This document shows positions 16,373 to 23,925 of a DNA stretch of 64,000 bases, piece after piece. Position numbers and translations under genes: made by a program. Each line of letters begins with the position of its first letter. The stretch's first letter is position 1. The stretch covers positions 930,001 through 994,000 of the forward strand of contig NZ_VMBG01000001.1 of assembly GCF_007559335.1 (NCBI RefSeq). The letters run 5' to 3'. This DNA comes from Rariglobus hedericola (GTDB taxonomy: Bacteria; Verrucomicrobiota; Verrucomicrobiia; Opitutales; Opitutaceae). The notes under the pieces are model-generated. The model did no database searches, had not been told where the DNA came from, and saw only the letters and a program-made list of their open reading frames with translations.

Positions 16373-17247
16373 TTGATGTCTCCTCCTTTTTGCGGACGGG
16401 ATACTTTGCTAAGAAATAGTTGATCGAGTCGCGTGCGCGGCTGTTCGACGGCATTCAGTGCATGACCGCGGGCCGCGAGCCATCCGCGCAACTCCTCGAG
16501 TTCGGCTGGTGGCAATGAATCCACGATGAGCGACTGACGGTTGCTCACGCCCACGAGTTCGTTGACCGATCCCTCCACGATGAGCTTTCCCTTGTCCAGA
16601 ATAGCGACGCGATCACAGATGTCCTCGATCTGCGCGAGCAAGTGCGAGGTGATCAAAACAGTTTTACCCTGGGTTTTGAGTTTAAGAATGAGTTCGGAAA
16701 TCTCCGCCGATCCCACCGGATCCACACCCGCGGTCGGTTCGTCCAAAATGATCAGACGCGGATCATGCACGAGCGCCTGAGCAAGGCCGATGCGCTGCAA
16801 CATGCCCTTGGAATAAGTGCCCACGCGACGATGCGAAGCACCGCTCAAGCCCACCCAATCGATGACCTCGCGGACACGATCTTTGAGGATTTTTTTCGGC
16901 ACGCCGCAGATCCGCCCGTAGAACCGCACGAGTTCTTCACCGCTCAGATAACGATAAAAATAAGGTGCCTCGGGCAGATAACCGACATTGAGACGCGAAT
17001 CGACGCGGCCACTGGGCACACCAAAGACTTTGCACTCGCCAACGGTGGGATCGAGCAAGCCGAGGATGATCTTGATGGTCGTGCTCTTGCCGGACCCGTT
17101 CGGCCCGAGCAGACCGAAGACCTGGCCCTCGGGGACGTTAAGGGTGAGGTTTTCGACCGCGCGCAACTTAATGCCGCGCAGGTTAAGGGCGAAATCCTTC
17201 GTCAGACCGGTGATCTCGATCGCGGAGGCGGGGTTGGTTTGGGTCAT
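16369..17247 (-). CDS. ABC transporter ATP-binding protein
   Basis: This 292-residue ATPase has Walker A GPNGSGKSTTIK (about residue 49), the signature YSKGMLQRIGLAQAL, Walker B LIILDEPTAGVDPVG and the switch His in ITSHL. The C-terminal ~70 residues (VEGSVNELVGVSNRQ on) form the small extra domain typical of ABC-2 exporters. It starts with an ATG overlapping the acylphosphatase stop. Confidence 0.94.
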   Translation of the reverse strand: MTQTNPASAIEITGLTKDFALNLRGIKLRAVENLTLNVPEGQVFGLLGPNGSGKSTTIKIILGLLDPTVGECKVFGVPSGRVDSRLNVGYLPEAPYFYRYLSGEELVRFYGRICGVPKKILKDRVREVIDWVGLSGASHRRVGTYSKGMLQRIGLAQALVHDPRLIILDEPTAGVDPVGSAEISELILKLKTQGKTVLITSHLLAQIEDICDRVAILDKGKLIVEGSVNELVGVSNRQSLIVDSLPPAELEELRGWLAARGHALNAVEQPRTRLDQLFLSKVSRPQKGGDIK

Positions 17248-17519
17248 TGGATGCGAAAGTCCTGATACTTTGCGGGGCCTTGGGCAGAGGTGCGTTCGAC
17301 GCGACGGATGTAGCCATGCATACGCTCCTCCACGGCCGTTACGAACGCATTTACATCGCGAAGGTTCCCTTGAACTTCGAGTTGCACGCGTCCGTCGGTC
17401 TGATTGCCTACGCGTCCCGTCACTTCAAATTCCTTGGCCACCTGCAGCGTGGTGTAGCGAAAACCCACGCCTTGGACATGACCTGTGAAGTAAACCGTCT
17501 CGTGATGAACATCTGCCAT
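17244..17519 (-). CDS. acyP: Acylphosphatase
   Basis: This 91-residue protein hydrolyses acyl phosphates. It has the family signature GHVQGVGFRYTTLQVA with the catalytic Arg and the second motif GRVGNQTDGRVQLEVQG with the catalytic Asn. It is the first gene of the ABC operon by overlap (4 bases) and faces a divergent gene at 17749. Confidence 0.95.
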   Translation of the reverse strand: MADVHHETVYFTGHVQGVGFRYTTLQVAKEFEVTGRVGNQTDGRVQLEVQGNLRDVNAFVTAVEERMHGYIRRVERTSAQGPAKYQDFRIQ

Positions 17520-17748
17520 GAATAAAGGCGGGAAAATAGCGGGTCATCCGCGCGGGATTCAACTCGCAAAGTCAACGGAGCGAAATTCCTGCGCAACTGC
17601 CGCCGGCACCCTGTTTCGCGACCGCCCCCTGCATCGACGCCGTCCTGTCGCCAGCAGCCTGCGAAGCATTGGATAAATCGCGGAATTTTCGTTGCATTTT
17701 AGGACCTCCGGCGCAGCTTGCAAATCAAGGTCTTCGGACCCCACCAAA

Positions 17749-18456
17749 ATGAGCAAATTTGAAACTGACGGCCCCTCGGATAACGAGTGGGAAGATCGTG
17801 GAGAGCTCGCCTGGAATGAATTTGATTGGGAAAAGTATCTGCGCGAGCAAGACGACGTAATTCACCGTTACCTCGCCCACTACGAGCAACTCAAGGATCA
17901 GGATGATCGCATCGATGAAACCGCGCACCTCATGGGATGGGACGAGGATTCATGGAGCTCCGATCCTTCCGATTCCCTCGACCGCGATGACGACGACAAC
18001 GAGAGCGAATCGCCATCCGCTGAGATCAACGAAGGCAAGGACGAGCCCTACACGCTCCACAAGAATCCGATTTTCATCTCCACCAAGGCGATTTACCTGA
18101 GCCTGAAACGCTCGTGGGAAGGCGTTGGCGCCAACCCCGCCAAGGTCCCGCAAGCCACCGCGCTCGACATCCACGCCTCGATCTATCGCGGCGAAGAACA
18201 AGCCATGCTGGCGATTCAGGCACTCGACTTCGGCGACTACGCGATGGCGATCAGCCTCTTCAAGCGCGCACTCGGCGAACTCAACCGCACGTTCTCGCTA
18301 CTCAATGCCGCGAGCGTTTCAAAGTTGACCGCCGTGGCCGACTACCGCGAAGACGCCCAGCCGCGCCTGTTCGATCTCCGGGAAATCTGGCTGCGCGTCA
18401 TGAACGAGTGCCGCGAGGAACTCGAGCGCCCCGCTGAAGACGACGACGCGTCGTAA
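17749..18456 (+). CDS. Acidic hypothetical protein
   Basis: From the ATG at 17749 (MSKFETDGPSDNEWEDRG) the protein has 235 residues. The first 100 are very acidic (Asp/Glu/Ser runs, including DRDDDDNESESPS), then come helical segments such as AIYLSLKRSWEGVGANPAKV and ALDFGDYAMAISLFKRALGEL, which could be a single TPR-like pair. No signal peptide or membrane segment. Function unknown. The frame remains open upstream to 17692, without convincing coding character. Confidence 0.65.
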   Translation: MSKFETDGPSDNEWEDRGELAWNEFDWEKYLREQDDVIHRYLAHYEQLKDQDDRIDETAHLMGWDEDSWSSDPSDSLDRDDDDNESESPSAEINEGKDEPYTLHKNPIFISTKAIYLSLKRSWEGVGANPAKVPQATALDIHASIYRGEEQAMLAIQALDFGDYAMAISLFKRALGELNRTFSLLNAASVSKLTAVADYREDAQPRLFDLREIWLRVMNECREELERPAEDDDAS

Positions 18457-18464
18457 CCTCACCA

Positions 18465-18499
18465 CCCTGCCCGCCCGCTATTAAAGCTGGCGGGCAGGG
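18465..18499. terminator. GC-rich hairpin after the acidic protein gene
   Basis: A perfect 11-bp inverted repeat (18465-18475 CCCTGCCCGCC, 18489-18499 GGCGGGCAGGG) encloses a 13-nt loop. There is no T-run on either side, so it may be a weak terminator or mRNA 3'-end stabiliser for the gene ending at 18456. Confidence 0.5.
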
Positions 18500-18643
18500 C
18501 AAGGGTGACCGGCGCTGATATCAGTCGCGCCACGGAGCCGGCTGGTGATGGCCAGTTGAGCGACGTCGAATTGAAACGCACGCGAGAAAAGGCCTTGCAC
18601 TTTGCGTTCCGCGCCTTTGCTTCATCCCTTCTGTTTTCAATCC

Positions 18644-18735
<92 letters not shown>

Positions 18736-18808
18736 GTTTACTCGTTATGAATTAACGAGTTAATATTTGGATGAAGCTAGGTTTCCCAGTTTACGCGGCA
18801 ACCTAAGC

Positions 18809-20002
18809 ATGAATCAGTCGTTGTTCACTGTCGGACGATTTGAAAACCGTAACGGAGTGATTTCCTGGAGAGTGGACGGCTACCTCCACGGTGTTCGTAT
18901 CCGTAAAAATTTTAAGTCGCGCGAAGAGGCCATCGCCGAGAAGGCCACCCTTGAGATCAATGCCCTTCAAATCGAGGCCGGCATGCAGTCTGCACCGACG
19001 TTTCTCTCGGAGGTGCAACTGCGCGAGGCCGAAACCGTTTTCAATCGGCTCAAGGACTCCCCTCGGCCCCTGTCCTTCTACCTCGATTTTGCCCTCGCGA
19101 ACTACCGCGAACCCGAAACTCAGAAGCGTCTTTCCGCTGCCATCCCGATTTACACAGAGGCAAAAGACCATGAATTCCAGCAGGACCAGATTTCCGCGCC
19201 GCAGCTGGAGAGGATTAAGCGCGACCTGAAACGTCTTCTTAAACATTTCCCCAGCGTGACCGTCGCCGAATTAACAGCGGAACGGTTGATTGGTTTTTTC
19301 AATTTGGGAAAACCCAAGCTTAAAACCTACAACAACCGACGCGGTATCGTCTCCACCTTCCTCAAGTTTTCCTTTCAGCGGGGATGGCTCAGCGAGAATC
19401 CAATGACTAAGGTTCCCAGTCATCGGATTCGCCGGAAGCGGGAAGCCATCTCAACGTTCTCCGCTGCGAAAGCGGAGAAACTCATGCGGCATGTCGAAAG
19501 CTTGGAGGGTGGTCGGTTCGTCCCCTACTTCGCCTTGTGCCTGTTCGCCGGCATCCGCCCTTGCCTGCGCACGGGGGAAATTCTCCGCCTCAAGCCCGAG
19601 CTGGTTAATCTGGAGGCCGGTATCATCAACATCACCGCCGAGGTGTCCAAGGTGCGTGAGCCGCGCAAAATCACGATTCAGCCAAATCTCGCCGCCTGGC
19701 TCAAAGCCTACCCGTTGGACAAGTTCCCTATCATTCCGGCAAACCTCCAGCACGTCAGGGCGAAAATCGCCAAGGCGTTTGAGCTCTCGCACGACATCAT
19801 GCGGCACACGTTCATTTCGATGTTCGTCGCCAAGTTCCGCTCCATCGGAGAGGCCGCGATTCAGGCGGGCAATTCCGAGGCCATCATTCGCAAGCATTAC
19901 CTCGACATGAAGAGTCAGACCGAGGCCGAGGCGTTTAACGCGATCATGCCGAAAAAAACCGCCGGAGAGCAGGAGTCGAAAGCCCTGCCTGTCGCCGCTT
20001 GA
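18809..20002 (+). CDS. Tyrosine recombinase / phage-type integrase
   Basis: From the ATG at 18809 (MNQSLFTVGRFENRNG) the protein has 397 residues. The N-terminal part resembles an arm-binding domain; residues about 120-215 form a core-binding helical domain. The catalytic domain shows Arg in FAGIRPCLRTGEILRL, His-x-x-Arg in SHDIMRHTFISMF and the nucleophile Tyr in RKHYLDM. Its position directly after the 3' end of tRNA-Ser is typical of an element integrated at a tRNA gene, but no excisionase, replication or cargo genes follow. It may be a remnant or the left edge of an element whose other end is not recognisable. A small hairpin (20037-20053) followed by TTTC may end its transcript. Confidence 0.88.
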   Translation: MNQSLFTVGRFENRNGVISWRVDGYLHGVRIRKNFKSREEAIAEKATLEINALQIEAGMQSAPTFLSEVQLREAETVFNRLKDSPRPLSFYLDFALANYREPETQKRLSAAIPIYTEAKDHEFQQDQISAPQLERIKRDLKRLLKHFPSVTVAELTAERLIGFFNLGKPKLKTYNNRRGIVSTFLKFSFQRGWLSENPMTKVPSHRIRRKREAISTFSAAKAEKLMRHVESLEGGRFVPYFALCLFAGIRPCLRTGEILRLKPELVNLEAGIINITAEVSKVREPRKITIQPNLAAWLKAYPLDKFPIIPANLQHVRAKIAKAFELSHDIMRHTFISMFVAKFRSIGEAAIQAGNSEAIIRKHYLDMKSQTEAEAFNAIMPKKTAGEQESKALPVAA

Positions 20003-20391
20003 CCACTTCGCCTGACGCGGCGCCACATCAGCGGTGCGACACACATCGTGTCGTTTCTACGCCAAAACTCGACGCGACTCATTGCGTTTACGCCGGCACC
20101 AGAGTATGGAAACGCAACTAAGCATACGGGCATACAAGGCTGGTGCCGACCGGCATTTTTCGGAGGCGACCGCGATTCAATACCTATCTGAAACAAAAAC
20201 TACCCGGGCTGGGATAGCATCGAGGTTGGTTGATCGGCTAACAGCGGCAAGAACTGACTAGTATCCGGTATTGAAATACAAAATCGATTTCGAATCGACA
20301 TCTCAACTGACCGGCACCGCTTCGTTCCAATACAAGGTCGGTCGAGTCGGACATCTGCAGGACCGCCAGTTTTTGCTGGCTGACTTTGAAT
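20003..20391. other. Gene-free gap between integrase and LacI gene
   Basis: This 389-bp stretch lies between the integrase stop and the end of the minus-strand LacI gene. Short frames on both strands lack coding character. I see a weak hairpin at 20037-20053, but no copy of the tRNA 3' end that would mark an attR site and no further gene. Confidence 0.5.
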
Positions 20392-21438
20392 TCAAGCAGG
20401 ACGGCGTAGGGATTGGCGAACTTCCCATGCGGGATCGATAAGATGCTCGGCGGGATGCTCGAAGCGGCCTCGTCGGCCGGTTTGGATGAGATTTTGACAA
20501 GCACTGACTGCACGAGAGAAACGCTGGGCATCGCAGAGGAGGCAACCGGACACGGTCCCATACGGGTCCGACGAATCGTCGACTGCGATGACCGCTGCGT
20601 AGGGTCGACGATCAAGCAGATCGCCTCCTCCGCGCTGTCGAAGGCGACCGATAAAAGCGAAATGGTCGAAGAGAATTACGTCGGCCCAGTCGGAGCTGAG
20701 CAGGTCCATTGCGGTGCTCATGGATTCGTGATCCAGATCGCCGTCGATGGAACTGATGCGCAGCCGCACGCCCCCACTCTTGTTTCGGCTCTGGAAGGCG
20801 AGCGCGGCACCTAAACGCTCGTCGTCGTCGTATAGGCTGATGCTGCGGTGAAGGATCACTTGGATGCGCCGGAAGCCGGCGTCCCGTAGCTTGACCAGGG
20901 ACTCGTGCATGTAAGCGAAGGCGTGGTGGCGCACGATCTCGAAGCCGCCGAACCTGAAGTCGCGCGCCATCCCGACGATGGAAAATAGACTCCAGTCGAA
21001 GTCCTTCATGTCGGCCTCTGTCCAGGCAAGTTTATACGGGGAAACGATGAGGGCGTCCACCCCCCAGGCATAAAGTTCACGGGCCGCCGCCTTGGGTCCG
21101 GCAAATTTTTTTGGGGCCACACAGAGACCGCGCATACCTCGGTTTGCGCAGGCCTGCTCGAAATAGGCATCACTCACGCCGGACTCGTGGCGCAGGAAAG
21201 CGACGAGGATCTGATCCTTTTGATGGAGGTGGAGACGCTGGCCAGCGAGCGCCCGGGCGGCGGCGTTCGGCCGATACCCGAGCTCACGTGCGGCCGCGAG
21301 CACGCGGGCCCGGGTAGCGGGCGCCACACCGAATTTATCGGCCATCGCCCGCGAGACAGTTCCAAGTCCCAGCCCCGACTGTTTGGCGACGTCCTTCAAT
21401 GTCACCCGCAAGGACACTTCGTCTTTTGAGCGAGGCAT
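20392..21438 (-). CDS. LacI-family transcriptional regulator
   Basis: This 348-residue protein begins with a LacI-type HTH (VTLKDVAKQSGLGLGTVSR) and a hinge of the classical form (YRPNAAARALA), followed by a periplasmic-binding-protein-like effector domain to the C-terminus. It is transcribed away from a PEP-CTERM gene at 21821. The intergenic region contains a classical LacI-type palindrome at 21687, likely its own operator. It probably senses a sugar, given the neighbouring catabolic genes. Confidence 0.9.
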   Translation of the reverse strand: MPRSKDEVSLRVTLKDVAKQSGLGLGTVSRAMADKFGVAPATRARVLAAARELGYRPNAAARALAGQRLHLHQKDQILVAFLRHESGVSDAYFEQACANRGMRGLCVAPKKFAGPKAAARELYAWGVDALIVSPYKLAWTEADMKDFDWSLFSIVGMARDFRFGGFEIVRHHAFAYMHESLVKLRDAGFRRIQVILHRSISLYDDDERLGAALAFQSRNKSGGVRLRISSIDGDLDHESMSTAMDLLSSDWADVILFDHFAFIGRLRQRGGGDLLDRRPYAAVIAVDDSSDPYGTVSGCLLCDAQRFSRAVSACQNLIQTGRRGRFEHPAEHLIDPAWEVRQSLRRPA

Positions 21439-21686
21439 GGGCCTTGGCTAGCTAATGGCGCTTGGTCAGGCAAACCCGAAATCGGCGCCGATGGACGGAC
21501 GATGACCAATCGCATGCCTTGATGAGTCTTTTTCAGCTAAGGGACCAAGCACCCTATCGGGCAACCCGCCACGACTTCTCCGGCGACACGGCTCAATCTG
21601 CCAGGTTGACGTTCACGAGCGCGGCACGTTGATCGGCTGAGGCGATCGTGGCCGATAACGTCGACGGGAACACCGACGTTTCCCGC

Positions 21687-21706
21687 AAATGGAAACGCTT
21701 CCATTT
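21687..21706. promoter_or_regulatory. Classical LacI-family operator
   Basis: The 20-bp sequence AAATGGAAACGCTTCCATTT is palindromic apart from one pair next to the central CG. It matches the usual LacI/GalR operator shape (GGAAACGCTTCC core). It lies 248 bp upstream of the LacI start and 114 bp upstream of the PEP-CTERM gene, so it could control both. Confidence 0.7.
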
Positions 21707-21820
21707 TAAAGATGTCGCCACGCTAGACCCGTCTCCGGAGCTTAAGCCTGATTTTAGAGCTCGCTTGGCTCAACCCTCGCTCGCGCACCTCCGTCGGCCC
21801 CAACCCCTATCACTTACATC

Positions 21821-22813
21821 ATGAAAAGCTTCCTTCTCGCATTCGCTTCCTTTGCCTTGGCCGTCGGCGCGGCGCAGGCGCAGATCTTCTCAAACGGCAC
21901 AGGCGGCGGTGCATTTACCACAGGAAGCACCTGGATCGGGGGCGTCGCGCCGACGGCCGCCCAATCATGGATTATACAAGCCACCGACATTGTCACGGCG
22001 ACGGCCAGCCTCACTCCCAGCACCGACGCTGCTCACACGATTAATGGCACGTTCAATATGGCGGCGGGAGCCCACTACAACATCGTTGGTGGAGGCGTAA
22101 CCCTCAACATCAACGGTTCACTCACCACAGAGCGCATTTTCACAAATGGATCTATAGCGAACTCCACCGCTCGTATCACCCTTTCCGGGGGCAGCCTTAC
22201 CATTACCAACCGGCTCCATCTTATCGCTAGCAACACAACTAACACCGCCATCAATAAATTCACGCTTAGCGGTGGCACGGTGGACTTGAGCGCGGCGAGT
22301 GGCGGCTTCAAACTGTACGGGGCCGATGCCGACGATAGAGCCCAGTTTACTGTCATCGGAAATGCCGGCACGTTCAACGCGACCGGCCGAGAGGTGGCCC
22401 TCTACAACACTACTGTCGGCTTTGAAAATTCCGCCGCAGCGATAAATTTCACATTCGGATCAACGGCCGGAGCGGGAGCCGTGACAGTGGTGAATTCCGG
22501 CTTGCTCACGTTCAGCAACAATCAATTCACGATCGACTTCACAAGCATCGCCCGGCCACTGACCACCACCAGTTACTCAACCACGTTGTTTGATTACACC
22601 TCGTTCTCGGGTTTGTTTACCGCCGCTAATCTGACAAGCATCGGCTTGGGTGCCGGCGAAAGCGCCATGCTCGTCAAGGATGACATCAACAAGCTTATCC
22701 GGGTGGACTACACACTGACTTCCTCCATCCCCGAGCCGTCCACCTTCGCCTTCGTTTTGGGTTTACTGGCTCTCGGATTCGTCTCCCTGCGCCGCCGCGG
22801 CAGCAAAAATTGA
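21821..22813 (+). CDS. PEP-CTERM domain secreted protein
   Basis: This 330-residue protein has a signal peptide (to about residue 20, AQAQ) and a repetitive beta-rich body in the style of autotransporter-like or beta-helix surface proteins (repeated TLSGGS/TLSGGTVDL turns). It ends with a PEP-CTERM tripartite tail: IPEPSTFAF, a hydrophobic helix and RRRGSKN. It is a predicted exosortase substrate, probably processed by the enzyme encoded at 6328. A terminator follows at 22858. Confidence 0.92.
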   Translation: MKSFLLAFASFALAVGAAQAQIFSNGTGGGAFTTGSTWIGGVAPTAAQSWIIQATDIVTATASLTPSTDAAHTINGTFNMAAGAHYNIVGGGVTLNINGSLTTERIFTNGSIANSTARITLSGGSLTITNRLHLIASNTTNTAINKFTLSGGTVDLSAASGGFKLYGADADDRAQFTVIGNAGTFNATGREVALYNTTVGFENSAAAINFTFGSTAGAGAVTVVNSGLLTFSNNQFTIDFTSIARPLTTTSYSTTLFDYTSFSGLFTAANLTSIGLGAGESAMLVKDDINKLIRVDYTLTSSIPEPSTFAFVLGLLALGFVSLRRRGSKN

Positions 22814-22857
22814 ATACACTCATTCTGGGTTGCTCCTAGGCACTCACAAATCTCAAG

Positions 22858-22882
22858 CCGCCGGTCTTCCAGCGGTTTTTTT
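22858..22882 (+). terminator. Terminator after the PEP-CTERM gene
   Basis: A 7-bp stem with one mismatch (22858-22864 CCGCCGG, 22869-22875 CCAGCGG), loop TCTT, followed by T7. Confidence 0.75.
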
Positions 22883-23139
22883 ATTGCAGGAACTGAACCC
22901 CGCCCCTCGCCCGCGGTTTGCCGGTCCGTTGGCTGACCGTCGCGTTTTCTCCGCCTTATGGCGGCATCCAAAGCTAGTCCGCGCAATGCACCGTTTTCAT
23001 CGGCAAAAAACCGCTCGTTGATCCAGCCATTTTGGGTATCAACCGCGGTTTCATCAATCTCGGGTCGCTCCCCGCACCGCTTAGTCAGCCTGCTCTAGAT
23101 GTGCGCCATCTGTGTTGTCTCTACACACAATTTATCGGA

Positions 23140-23151
23140 GGGACCGGTCCC
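23140..23151. promoter_or_regulatory. Operator-like palindrome GGGACCGGTCCC (site 1)
   Basis: A perfect 12-bp palindrome, 90 bp upstream of the SGNH hydrolase ATG at 23242. It is one of ten GGGAC-NN-GTCCC sites in intergenic sequence of this region. The 428-bp gap it lies in (22814-23241) holds the preceding terminator and no gene I can support. Confidence 0.7.
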
Positions 23152-23241
23152 TTACAGCGGCGATTGAAATGCCCGACACAACCGAAAGTGATGACTTATG
23201 GCCCGATACACAGTGTTCCAGCAGACAATTCAGTTCTCCAA

Positions 23242-23886
23242 ATGAAAACGGTTTTGGAAAACGGTCAGAAAATCATCTTTATCGGCGACAGTATCACTGA
23301 TGCCGGTCGCCAGCAGGAGGCTCCCCCGCTGGGCCGTGGTTATGTCCGTCTGTTCGCGGATTTGCTCACCATCCGGGAGCCCGATAAAACCATCACTGTC
23401 GTCAATCGCGGCATAGGCGGTAACACGACCGACGATCTCCGCAGCCGGTGGGACGAAGACGTCCTTCAGCAACGTCCCGACTGGCTGTGCGTCAAAATCG
23501 GCATAAACGACCTTAACCGCCACCTGACGGACCCCAAGTATGCCTTCCTCGACCTAGCGGCCTACCGCGACATCTATGACCAAGTGCTGACGTTGACCCG
23601 CGCACATCTCCCCGCGTGTCACATTCTACTGATCTCACCTTTTTACATGAGCCGCGACCAGACGCCGCATTCCTACCGCGCAAAAATTCTGGGGCAGTTG
23701 CCAGCCTACATCGAGGTCGTCGAGGAACTCAGTCGGAAACACGCGACACGTTTCCTCAATCTGCATGCAGTGTTCCAAAGCCATCTTCGGCATCGGCACA
23801 CCGACTCCTTCGGCACCGAGCCAGTCCATCCCCATGCAACCGGCGCGCTCTTGATTGCCGAGGAAGTTTATCGCGCGCTCAACTGA
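23242..23886 (+). CDS. SGNH/GDSL hydrolase (carbohydrate esterase candidate)
   Basis: From the ATG at 23242 (MKTVLENGQKIIFIGDSITD) the protein has 214 residues. The SGNH blocks are present: GDSITD (nucleophile Ser), NRGIGGNTT (Gly), KIGINDL (Asn) and a C-terminal EPVHPHATG with the catalytic His, where the usual Asp of the DxxH motif is Glu. No signal peptide. Such enzymes remove acyl groups from polysaccharides or oligosaccharides. The GH116 gene starts 39 bp downstream, so they are probably co-transcribed. A longer frame from 23032 includes the operator and is unlikely to be translated. Confidence 0.87.
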   Translation: MKTVLENGQKIIFIGDSITDAGRQQEAPPLGRGYVRLFADLLTIREPDKTITVVNRGIGGNTTDDLRSRWDEDVLQQRPDWLCVKIGINDLNRHLTDPKYAFLDLAAYRDIYDQVLTLTRAHLPACHILLISPFYMSRDQTPHSYRAKILGQLPAYIEVVEELSRKHATRFLNLHAVFQSHLRHRHTDSFGTEPVHPHATGALLIAEEVYRALN

Positions 23887-23925
23887 TCTTCCCCGCACGC
23901 CTCCCGTCTCTTTCTGGCTTTTCCC

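Noticed and set aside
20270-20300. Possible attR (TCGAATC-type match to the tRNA 3' end)
   Set aside because: The match is only a few bases long and lacks the acceptor-stem sequence.
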